13,856 nt of DNA from JBGTLW01 sp964614575. GTDB taxonomy: Bacteria; Planctomycetota; Phycisphaerae; Phycisphaerales; Phycisphaeraceae. Positions 1 through 6,920 of the stretch are shown piece by piece (position 1 is the first letter of the stretch; the number at the start of each line of letters is the position of its first letter). Below the pieces are notes generated by a model. That model saw only the letters and a list, made by a program, of their open reading frames with translations, had not been told where the DNA came from and did no database searches. The translations under genes and the position numbers were made by a program. The stretch spans positions 1-13,856 of the forward strand of contig CAZTLX010000109.1 of the NCBI GenBank assembly GCA_964614575.1, written 5' to 3'.

Positions 1-98
1 GGGGGCGTGGAGGGGGGTGGGGGCGTGGTTCAGGGCAGTCGCTGGGCAGCGGTTTGCCTACACTAATGCCCATGCTGAGCCTTGGCCGGTTGAATGTG

Positions 99-704
99 AT
101 GCGTGTGTTGGCGGCGGCGTTGTGTGTGTGGTCGGGAGTGGGCTGCACCTCGTCGATCCGGGTGACGGACCCGCCGCGCACGGCGACGGAGCAGTTCCTG
201 CTGTCCAAGGCCGCGGCCGGGGCGGTCGAGCAGTTGTCGATCGACAACCTCGCGGGTCGGAAGGTGCATGTGGACGACGCGTTTTTCGCCGCGTCGGAGC
301 GCGAGTTCGTGCTCGGGGAGCTGCGGGCCAAGCTGCTGCTGCACGGCGTGCAACTGACGCCCGAGCGCGAGGATTCGCAGGTCGTGCTGGAGGTGCGCAG
401 CGGCGGCGTGGGCATCGACCGCTCCGACTTCCTGCTGGGCATCCCGTCCATCCTCATCCGGGCCGGCGAGGACAACGGCACGGCCTCGAGCACCCCCATC
501 GCCACGCCCGAGCTGGCGGTCGCCAAAAATACCTATCAGGCCGGCGTGGCCAGCGTCGCCTTCATCGCCTACTGGCGCGAGACCGGCGAGGTCGTCGCCT
601 CCTCCGGGCCTTACATCGGTCGAACCCTGCGCGAGGACTGGTGGCTCTTCGGCTTCGGGCCACGCACCGTCGGCAACATCCCCACCGTGGACCCGACCGA
701 GTAA
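99..704 (+). CDS. Putative lipoprotein, DUF6655-like
   Basis: A 201-residue exported protein of unknown function, probably anchored in the envelope. From ATG 99 the N-terminus reads MRVLAAALCVWSGVGC, a short signal peptide with Cys16 as the likely lipidated residue. The lipobox is imperfect, because the -3 residue is Gly rather than Leu. The mature part starts with SIRVTDPPRTATEQFLLS and contains EVRSGGVGID, which I associate with the uncharacterised DUF6655 family (from memory). TTG 54, ATG 66 and ATG 72 are in-frame alternatives. I prefer 99 because it puts a compact charged N-terminus directly before the hydrophobic stretch, although no start has a clear Shine-Dalgarno. The AsmA-like gene begins 58 bp downstream on the same strand, so the two may be cotranscribed. 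The coding status is firm; the function is unknown. Confidence 0.8.
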   Translation: MRVLAAALCVWSGVGCTSSIRVTDPPRTATEQFLLSKAAAGAVEQLSIDNLAGRKVHVDDAFFAASEREFVLGELRAKLLLHGVQLTPEREDSQVVLEVRSGGVGIDRSDFLLGIPSILIRAGEDNGTASSTPIATPELAVAKNTYQAGVASVAFIAYWRETGEVVASSGPYIGRTLREDWWLFGFGPRTVGNIPTVDPTE

Positions 705-762
705 CCCACGCCCCCCGCGCCCGACCCCAGCCGCCCCCGGCACCGAGGATGCTGACTTTGCC

Positions 763-3700
763 ATGCGACGACGGATGATCCGAATCCTGTTGCTGCTGCT
801 GATCGTGCTCGGCCTCGCGCTGGCCCTGGTCCAGGGCATCCTCTGGTCCGACCTGCCCCGGCGGATCGTGCTGAGCACCCTCCGCGATCAGACCGGCCTG
901 GCCATCGACGCCGACACGCTGCGCACCGGCTGGCGCGGCCGCACCACGCTCACGAACCTGCGCCTCGGCCTGCCCCTGGAGCCGGACCCGATCATCACCG
1001 TCCCCCGCGTCCAGGTCGATCACTCGGCCCTGCTCTGGATCGTGCTCGGCGGCGCGCTCGAGCTGGACCGCGTCGATCTCGATCAGCCCCGGATCACCCT
1101 CAAGCCGGACGATCAGGAACGCTGGAACCTCCTGCTGGCCGCGGACATCCTCACCGATGCGTTGGGCGGCGACGGCGGGGGCTCGGCCATGCCCCCCCGC
1201 TTGCCGACGCTGCGCATCCGCGATGCCCGCGTCCGCATCGCCGCGCCCGACGGGACGCTGTTCGACCTGGACCCGATCCACGTCCGCGGCGACCCGGCCG
1301 GTGCCATGGCCTGGCGCTTCGAGGCCAGGGCCGGGCAACGCGCCGAGGTCCACGGCCGGCTCGCGCCGCGCTCGGCGTGGGCGCACGAGCTGACCTTCGA
1401 CCTCGACGACCTGCGCCCGATGATCGAGCCGTGGTGGCCCGAGGTGCCGCGGACCCTCGAGGCCGCGGGAACCTGGCACGGGCAGGTCCGGCACGAGACA
1501 CTCCGCGGCACGCTGCGCCTGACCCACGCCCTGGCCGCGCCCTGGCGTGCCGACGGCGAGCTGGGCATCGACGTGCGCGGCCTGTCGGTGGCCTTGCGCC
1601 CCGCGGACCTGGCCGTGCGCTACGGCGAGGCCGACCCGCTGGCGGCGCGCCTCGACGGCGGGACGCTGACGCTCAACCCGCAAGAGGCGACGATCGATCG
1701 GCTGGGCATCCGCACCGCCTTCGCCGACGCCCAAGTCAGCGGCAGCGCCTCGCTGCTCGACCGCACGGGGCGGTTGAGCATGCAGGTCGCGGGCACGGGG
1801 TCGCCTTACCTGCCGGCGCTCGAGGCGCGGCTGACGCTTGGGGGCGCGCTGCCGCGGGTCGGTGCGGCGAGCCTCAACGCGACGGTGAACGGTGAAGCGG
1901 CCTTGCCCGCGGGCCGGGCCACGCTGGCCGCACGCTTCGACGCCGAGGGCGACCCGGCCGGCGCGATGACGGGGCAACTGACGGCCCAGACGCTGAGGTG
2001 GGACGGCGACGAGGCGGGCGTGGATTTGAGCGGGCTGACGCTGCACGGGCAGCGGCGCGGGTCGGTGGTCGAGCTGGCGTCGCTGGCCGTGCCGGGGCGT
2101 CAGGCCGCGGCGTCAGGCTCGTACGATACGCGGTCGCGGGAGTGGGGCCTGCGCGTATCGCTGGAGGATTGGCCGACGGCCACGTGGCAGCGCGCGGTGG
2201 CGGTCGATGCGCTGCCTTGGCTGCCCGGCCCGTCGCTGGCGCTGCGCCTCGAGGCCGAGGGCCGGGGCCGCGACCTCACGCTGCACGAGCTTCGCCTCGC
2301 CGACCGCGCGTTCACGCTCCACGCTCAAGGGCATTACGCCCCCGAGGGTTCGGGGATTGATGAGTCCGAAGACGCGGTGCGGCTGGTCGCCACGCTCGAA
2401 GCCGACCTGCCCGACGGCCTGCCCGAGTCCCGAGCGGCGGGCGGGGGCGCGGCGGGCGTGCGGGGTCGGCTTCGCGCGTCGTTGGAGGCCGCCGGCGCGG
2501 CGCAGCCCCTGGACCTGTCGATCCGCGGGACGCTGCAGAGCCGGGCGTTGACCGTGGCGCAGCACGCGTGGGCGGATGCGACGATCGAGCTGAGCGGCCG
2601 GGCGGATCAGACGCGGCTGGGGTTCGCGGCCGAGCGGGTTGTGTTGCTCGACGGGGTGTGGGCGCTTGAGGGCGATTACGCCTGGGCCGAGGGCGGGTCG
2701 GTGACGCTGCGTGCGGAGAACGCGGCGTTGGCTTCGGTGGCGGCGGGGCTGGGCCTGCCGATCGGGCTCGACGGCCGGGCCGACCTGTTGCTCACCGCCA
2801 CGCTGACCAACGATGAGCCGGCTTCGCCGACGGTCACGGGGCGCTGGGCCGCGCGCCGGCTTGCCGCGGCGGGCCTCGCGCGCGGCGAAGGCGAAGGCGA
2901 GATCACGCTGAGCGAGGGTCGGCTCACGCTCGACCCGATCCGGCTGCGGCAGGACGGCGGCGCGGTCGCCGCCGAGGCCCGGTGGGACCGCCGCGAACCC
3001 GACGCGGTCCACCTCTCGATCGAGGCCGACGACTGGCCGATCCGCCTGCCCGCGTTGCCGCTGACGATGATCGTGGACGGGCAGGCGGGGGGGACGTACG
3101 ACGCGACGCGGCGCGAGGGCGCGGGCGCGTTTGACCTCTCGGCCGCGCTGCGGCGTGCGGGGCGACCGCTCGGACGATTTGCCCTGGCCGGGGACCTCGA
3201 CCGGCGCACACTGACGCTCGCCTCGCTGCGGGGCGAGGTGCTCGGCGGGGTCGTCACCGGTGAAGGGGCGGCGGTGCTCGACGCGTCCTGGCAAGACAGC
3301 CACGCCGCGCTAAGCTGGCACGGCATCGACCTGGATCAGCTCAACCCCCGCCGGGGAGTCGGCGGTCCGGCGGCGGGCGAAGCGGGCGAGGCGGCCGCGG
3401 AAAACGTCAAAGCCTCGGATCACGCCGACGCCTCCCCGACGCCGGGCTTGCTCACGCAGCGGTGGGGTGGGCGATCGTCGGGCACGCTGCGTGTGGCGCG
3501 CGACCCGGACCCGCGGGCGGACGAGCCGATGCGTCTGGACATCGAGGCCTTTGTCGAGGACGGTTTCTACGGGCCGATCCGCCTGGGCCCGACGCCCTTC
3601 GACCCGGCCGCCGCCGCCGCGACCGAGCCCAACGCCGAACCCAACGCCGTCCGGCCCGACAACGAAAACCACACCGACACCGATGCGGACATTGATGCGG

Positions 3701-4437
3701 ACGCGGGGGTCACCGAGCCGCCGCTGCTGGCGGCGACGGTCCACTTCGGGCCGCAGCGGATCATGGGCCGGTCGATCACGCTGCATCTGGCGGGCGGTCG
3801 CGTCGAGGCCTGGGGCCGGGCCACCCCGCATGAGGGGCAGTGGTCTGCGCACGCGACCGCGCAGCTGCACGCGCTGGACCTGGACCCGCTGGCCGAAGCG
3901 ATCGGCCTGGCCCAGGGCCCGATGCCCGGGCGCGTCGGCGGGGATGTGAGCCTCGGCGGGTATCTGAGGCCGCCGCACCGGTGGTTCGGCCGGGCGATGC
4001 TGGACCTGACCGAATCGGACATCGCCCGCGCCCCGGGCATCACCACCCTGTTCAACGCGCTGCGCCTCGATATCTCCGGCACCGACCCGACGGGCTACGG
4101 CCAGGCCGAGCTGAGGCTCGAAGGCCCGGCGCTGGAGCTGGCCAAGCTCCGCTACTTCAACCGCGGCATCGATGTGCTGGCGCGGATGCGCATCGACAAT
4201 GTCGCCGCGGGCGGCAACAGCCCGGTCTCCGGCATCGCCACCGGGTCCGTCCGCCCGCTGATGGACGCCGACCTCCCCTTCTTCGGCAACACCTTCGACC
4301 GCATGCTCCGCGCCGTCCAATCCAACGCCGCCGCCGTCATCATCTTCGGCACGGTCGGCGAGGCGCAGAGCGAGGTCCGCCCCCTCGTCGAAGTCACCGA
4401 CGCCCTCGGCCGCCTCCTCCGCGGCACACCGCAATAA
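763..4437 (+). CDS. AsmA-like / TamB-like envelope protein, 1224 aa
   Basis: A very large inner-membrane-anchored protein with a long periplasmic part. Residues 6-27 form one transmembrane helix after a basic start (MRRRMIR). Next comes an AsmA-type N-terminal pattern, including LELDRVDLDQPRITLKPDDQ near residues 104-123. Hundreds of residues of repetitive beta-rich sequence follow, with many 'xLxLxGxxxxL' strands. The last 150 residues (GQAELRLEGPALELAKLRY onward) resemble the AsmA-like C-terminal region. Two low-complexity linkers interrupt the repeats: an Ala/Glu-rich one at about residues 860-897 and an Asp/Asn/Pro-rich one at about 948-986 (EPNAEPNA, DTDADIDADAG). In the family these proteins are thought to bridge membranes and move phospholipid to the outer membrane. 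That role is inferred here. ATG 775 is an alternative start; neither start has a strong ribosome site. The unbroken 3.7-kb frame makes the gene certain. Confidence 0.88.
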   Translation: MRRRMIRILLLLLIVLGLALALVQGILWSDLPRRIVLSTLRDQTGLAIDADTLRTGWRGRTTLTNLRLGLPLEPDPIITVPRVQVDHSALLWIVLGGALELDRVDLDQPRITLKPDDQERWNLLLAADILTDALGGDGGGSAMPPRLPTLRIRDARVRIAAPDGTLFDLDPIHVRGDPAGAMAWRFEARAGQRAEVHGRLAPRSAWAHELTFDLDDLRPMIEPWWPEVPRTLEAAGTWHGQVRHETLRGTLRLTHALAAPWRADGELGIDVRGLSVALRPADLAVRYGEADPLAARLDGGTLTLNPQEATIDRLGIRTAFADAQVSGSASLLDRTGRLSMQVAGTGSPYLPALEARLTLGGALPRVGAASLNATVNGEAALPAGRATLAARFDAEGDPAGAMTGQLTAQTLRWDGDEAGVDLSGLTLHGQRRGSVVELASLAVPGRQAAASGSYDTRSREWGLRVSLEDWPTATWQRAVAVDALPWLPGPSLALRLEAEGRGRDLTLHELRLADRAFTLHAQGHYAPEGSGIDESEDAVRLVATLEADLPDGLPESRAAGGGAAGVRGRLRASLEAAGAAQPLDLSIRGTLQSRALTVAQHAWADATIELSGRADQTRLGFAAERVVLLDGVWALEGDYAWAEGGSVTLRAENAALASVAAGLGLPIGLDGRADLLLTATLTNDEPASPTVTGRWAARRLAAAGLARGEGEGEITLSEGRLTLDPIRLRQDGGAVAAEARWDRREPDAVHLSIEADDWPIRLPALPLTMIVDGQAGGTYDATRREGAGAFDLSAALRRAGRPLGRFALAGDLDRRTLTLASLRGEVLGGVVTGEGAAVLDASWQDSHAALSWHGIDLDQLNPRRGVGGPAAGEAGEAAAENVKASDHADASPTPGLLTQRWGGRSSGTLRVARDPDPRADEPMRLDIEAFVEDGFYGPIRLGPTPFDPAAAAATEPNAEPNAVRPDNENHTDTDADIDADAGVTEPPLLAATVHFGPQRIMGRSITLHLAGGRVEAWGRATPHEGQWSAHATAQLHALDLDPLAEAIGLAQGPMPGRVGGDVSLGGYLRPPHRWFGRAMLDLTESDIARAPGITTLFNALRLDISGTDPTGYGQAELRLEGPALELAKLRYFNRGIDVLARMRIDNVAAGGNSPVSGIATGSVRPLMDADLPFFGNTFDRMLRAVQSNAAAVIIFGTVGEAQSEVRPLVEVTDALGRLLRGTPQ

Positions 4438-4524
4438 AAACCCCCACCTCGCACCACCCACACCACCATCGCCACCCGCCATGCCCTGCCGTCGAAATGG
4501 CGCTTCGTTTTTCGGGGGCGTGGA

Positions 4525-4530
4525 TATGAT
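4525..4530 (+). promoter_or_regulatory. Possible -10 box (TATGAT)
   Basis: TATGAT lies about 50 bp upstream of the start of the small secreted protein, in the 141-bp gap after the AsmA-like gene. No good -35 box sits 16-18 bp upstream, so this is a weak prediction from the -10 match alone. Confidence 0.25.
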
Positions 4531-4581
4531 GGTGGCGGACTGAAGGCGAGCGGCCGGCTCCGAGCCGAGGCCCGCCCCGTG

Positions 4582-4968
4582 ATGAACCCCACCCGCGACC
4601 AACCCGCGACCCGTGCCCGCCGACTTGTGAGTATCGGCCTGTTGATCTGCGCGCTGCTGCCGGGCGCGGCGGGGGCGCGGGGTTGGGACCTGATCGCCGG
4701 CCTCGGGTTGGAGGGCGGCACGGGTCACGGCGAGCTGGCGAGCGGCGGGGCGATGACGGCGAAGCCGGCGGGGGCGAATCCCGCCGAGCTGCCCCGAAGC
4801 GGCGGGGCGTCGGCCGGCGGGACGCTGCCCGCCCCGTGGGCGGGGGTTGGGCTGATCGTTTGGGGCGACGGGCCGACGGCGGGGTATGCCGATGCCTCGG
4901 CGGTCCTGATGCAGTCGATCCGGGTGCGTGCCTATCGGCGTCGCAGCATCGCCTACCGGCGCTTATAG
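4582..4968 (+). CDS. Small secreted protein of unknown function
   Basis: A short protein, 128 residues from ATG 4582; GTG 4579 directly before it is also possible. The N-terminus has basic residues (TRARR) and then a hydrophobic stretch (LVSIGLLICALLPGA), ending with AGA before RGWD, a plausible signal peptidase I site. The rest is Gly/Ala/Pro-rich and ends in an Arg-rich tail (RVRAYRRRSIAYRRL). I recognise no domain. The Shine-Dalgarno is weak. The signal peptide and a possible TATGAT box upstream support expression. The low-complexity body means that a chance frame in GC-rich DNA cannot be ruled out. Confidence 0.55.
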   Translation: MNPTRDQPATRARRLVSIGLLICALLPGAAGARGWDLIAGLGLEGGTGHGELASGGAMTAKPAGANPAELPRSGGASAGGTLPAPWAGVGLIVWGDGPTAGYADASAVLMQSIRVRAYRRRSIAYRRL

Positions 4969-5235
4969 GCGGGGCCTCGCCCGTCCGGGCGGGCCACGCG
5001 TCGGCCTCTCATTCAAACAAGGATCGGTTCCTTCGGCCTCCCCCGGCCGTCGCGCGGTCGATGCCCCATCGTGGGCCCGCGGCGGGCCGGCGGGGCCTCA
5101 GCGCCCGGTCCGCCTGATCATGATGTCTGCCGGGCCGATGCGTGACGCGATCCGCGTGCGCACCGGCGCACCGGCATCCCCGCTCTTGATGATTTTCAAC
5201 GCGCGATCGCACCGCGGTCGCGGGAGTGTCTGAAG
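4969..5235. other. Intergenic stretch with one short palindrome
   Basis: A 267-bp gap. It holds a short hairpin just after the upstream stop, CGCCCG-TC-CGGGCG near 4979-4992, with no T-tract, so it is not a convincing terminator. The GGGAG at 5222-5226 is the ribosome site of the next gene. Frames running through the gap look like GC-rich noise. I see nothing else. Confidence 0.4.
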
Positions 5236-5655
5236 ATGTCCAGCTCATCGATGAAACGTGTGGAATTGCCCGGTTTGCCCGTCAACCCGCCGTCGGCGGC
5301 CCCGCGCACTTTGCCGGTGACCGCGCCGGCGGCGCAGGTCTTGCCCGCACCGTCGTCGCCGATGCGACGCGGCGGCTGGATCGATCCGCTGCTAAGCCGA
5401 TCGGCGGTGCTGTCGGCGGTCGCCGGCGCGGTGTGCGCGGTGCTCGGCGACCCGCTATGGCTCACGGCGTGGTTTTCGATCGTTGCGGTGTGCCTCGGGG
5501 GCGTGGTGTTGCGCCGCGAGCCGGGGCGGCTGGGGGGCCAGCTCGCGCTGAGCGTCGGGATCAGCCTGCTGGTGTTTTGGGCGATGCTGCGCGTGATCGC
5601 GTGGCTCAGCGGCTACGACTTTTTCGTGTGGCCGACGCTGACGCGCCCCACATGA
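5236..5655 (+). CDS. Small membrane protein of unknown function, 139 aa
   Basis: Residues 1-48 are Pro/Ala/Ser-rich and soluble. They are followed by about three hydrophobic segments, near residues 55-72, 74-92 and 102-124, ending in LSGYDFFVWPTLTRPT. I recognise no family; the layout suggests an integral membrane protein with a cytoplasmic Pro-rich N-tail. The start is supported by GGGAG at 5222-5226, nine bases before ATG 5236. The last eight codons and the stop lie inside the first copy of a 55-bp direct repeat. The same frame continues after the stop as an orphan PEP-CTERM tail. The present C-terminus may therefore have been acquired by rearrangement, and the original gene could have ended differently. 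Confidence 0.65.
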   Translation: MSSSSMKRVELPGLPVNPPSAAPRTLPVTAPAAQVLPAPSSPMRRGGWIDPLLSRSAVLSAVAGAVCAVLGDPLWLTAWFSIVAVCLGGVVLRREPGRLGGQLALSVGISLLVFWAMLRVIAWLSGYDFFVWPTLTRPT

Positions 5656-5686
5656 CCCCGGGCCGTTGAGCGCATCGCCTGCCAGA
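5632..5686. repeat. 55-bp direct repeat, copy 1
   Basis: This copy matches 5832-5886 at an offset of exactly 200 bp. I count 49 of 55 identical bases with no gaps. It starts CCGACGCTGACGCGCCCCAC and ends GCCAGA. It covers the last codons and the stop of the small membrane protein and the first residues of the orphan PEP-CTERM frame. Confidence 0.9.
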
Positions 5687-5820
5687 ACCCGGTCTTCCGC
5701 GCGTACGTGGGCGAGATCCGCGGCCTCGACGGGACGGCGGTGCTGGGCATCGTCCCCGAGCCGGGAAGTCTCAGCATGCTTGCGCTGGGGGGACTGCTGC
5801 TGCGACGTCCGCGGTCCTGA
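5656..5820 (+). pseudogene. Orphan PEP-CTERM tail (3' remnant)
   Basis: Directly after the stop of the upstream membrane protein, and in the same frame, 54 sense codons run to TGA at 5818-5820. They include RAYVGEIRGLDGTAVLGIV, then VPEPGSLSMLALGGLLLRR and a final PRS. This is a textbook PEP-CTERM sorting signal: a VPEP motif, a hydrophobic helix and a short basic end. There is no credible start codon or signal peptide ahead of it, so it looks like the surviving 3' end of an exported-protein gene whose 5' part has been lost. The piece is bracketed by the two 55-bp direct repeats. Readthrough of the TGA at 5653-5655 would fuse the tail to the membrane protein, but nothing in the sequence argues for that. 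Confidence 0.75.
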
Positions 5821-5831
5821 GGCCGGTCGGT

Positions 5832-5886
5832 CCGACGCTGACGCGCCCCGCATGACCCCGAGCCGATCACCGCATCGCCAGCCAGA
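5832..5886. repeat. 55-bp direct repeat, copy 2
   Basis: The partner of 5632-5686, six mismatches and no gaps. Its right end covers the last codons and the stop of the minus-strand antiporter. Read on that strand, this copy encodes the terminal WLAMR and copy 1 would encode WQAMR. Copy 1 may therefore be a duplicated piece of this antiporter's 3' end. Confidence 0.9.
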
Positions 5887-6841
5887 CGATATAGCCGACA
5901 TAGGCGGTGAACAGGGCCGCGCCCTCGAGGCGGCTGAGGCGGTGCTGCGTCCAGGCCAGCGGCAGCAGCACCGCGGCAAACCCGGCCATGACGAGCATGT
6001 CGATGTGACCGCCGGCGGGCACCGCCGTCGGCGCGATGGTCACCGTCAGGCCCCAGATGAACAGCAGGTTGAAGATGTTGGACCCGACGATGTTGCCCAC
6101 CGCGATGTCGGTCTGCCCCCGCCGCGCCGCGATGATGCTGGTCGCCAGCTCCGGCAGGCTGGTGCCCACCGCGACGAGGGTCAGCCCGATGATCACCTGC
6201 GAGAGGCCCAGCGCCTCGGCGAAGCCGACCGCCCCGCGGACGGTCACCTCGCCGCCGCCGATCAGCAGGGCCATCCCGCCGAGGATCAGGGCCGCGGCTT
6301 TGAGGCCTTGGATATGCCTCAGCGGTTCGGTGGCATGCACGGACGCGTTGGCGAAGGCGTCGGTGTCGCGTTGGCGCAGCGCGTCGCCGAGGGTGTAGTA
6401 GAGGAACACGCCAAACAGCAGCAGGAGCATCACCCCGTCGCCGCGGGAGAACCGATCGTCGCCGTCTTCGGACAACCGGTTGATGCCCAGCACGATGGTG
6501 GCGACGCTGGCCAGCAGCATCATGGGCACCTCGCGGGTGACGATGCTGCGGTGGATGACGACGGGGTAGGCGATCGCGGTGATCGCCAGCAGCAGGCCGA
6601 GGTTGGCGATGTTGGACCCGACGATGTTGCCGAAGCCGATCGCGCTGTCACCGCGTGCCGCGGCCGAGAGGTTGACCACCAGCTCGGGCGTGCTCGTGCC
6701 GAAGGCGACGACGGTCAAGCCGATGACGACCGGCCCGATGCCCAGCCGCGCCGCGAGCCCGGCCGCGCCGCGCACCAGCGCCTCGCCGCCGCCGATCAGC
6801 AGGGCCAAGCCCAACACCAGCATCAGCAGGTCGAGGATCAT
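5867..6841 (-). CDS. Calcium/sodium antiporter, CaCA family (YrbG type)
   Basis: An inner-membrane cation antiporter of 324 residues with about ten transmembrane segments and the internal duplication typical of the family. The alpha-1 repeat has GTSTPE (Glu53) and GNIVGSNIAN (Asn80). The alpha-2 repeat has GTSLPE (Glu231) and GNIVGSNIFN (Asn258). The Thr/Ser, Glu and Asn residues of these motifs are the ion ligands in characterised family members. The two halves are joined by a cytoplasmic stretch around residues 152-178. The protein is full-length and looks intact. The gene lies 79 bp downstream of the E2 gene on the same strand, so cotranscription is possible. The spacer holds a 17-bp palindrome. 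The start at 6841 has only an AGAAG stretch next to it, so initiation may be weak or coupled. Family assignment is firm; the choice of Na+, H+ or K+ as counter-ion is not. Confidence 0.92.
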   Translation of the reverse strand: MILDLLMLVLGLALLIGGGEALVRGAAGLAARLGIGPVVIGLTVVAFGTSTPELVVNLSAAARGDSAIGFGNIVGSNIANLGLLLAITAIAYPVVIHRSIVTREVPMMLLASVATIVLGINRLSEDGDDRFSRGDGVMLLLLFGVFLYYTLGDALRQRDTDAFANASVHATEPLRHIQGLKAAALILGGMALLIGGGEVTVRGAVGFAEALGLSQVIIGLTLVAVGTSLPELATSIIAARRGQTDIAVGNIVGSNIFNLLFIWGLTVTIAPTAVPAGGHIDMLVMAGFAAVLLPLAWTQHRLSRLEGAALFTAYVGYIVWLAMR

Positions 6842-6862
6842 CTTCTGGCGCTACGAGCCCGG

Positions 6863-6879
6863 GGATCGCGTCGCGATCC
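6863..6879. repeat. 17-bp palindrome between E2 and antiporter genes
   Basis: GGATCGCG-T-CGCGATCC is a perfect inverted repeat in the short gap between the two minus-strand genes, with GC-rich flanks that can extend it imperfectly. As RNA it would form a short hairpin without a T-tract. It could attenuate or process a joint transcript, or be a protein-binding site. Confidence 0.5.
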
Positions 6880-6920
6880 GGCCCGGGGGTGAACGACATT
6901 GCCGTGAAGCGGTCCGCTTA

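Noticed and set aside
1..40. G-rich start of the window as a G-quadruplex
   Set aside because: Only three runs of three or more G are separated by loops; the rest are GG pairs. It also sits at the window edge, so its context is unknown.
562..2046. Long minus-strand frame opposite the AsmA-like gene, with similar ones at 2113-3303 and 3310-4728
   Set aside because: GC-rich codons leave few stops on the opposite strand. The translations are Arg/Gln/Gly-rich without domains, while the plus-strand frame has clear family features.
4928..5233. 101-residue frame bridging the gap before the small membrane protein
   Set aside because: It overlaps the end of the secreted protein, has no domain or ribosome site, and its composition looks like non-coding GC-rich DNA.
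5666..6892. 408-residue plus-strand frame opposite the YrbG-type antiporter
   Set aside because: Its His/Asp/Gln-rich translation is the typical shadow of a hydrophobic GC-rich membrane protein on the other strand.
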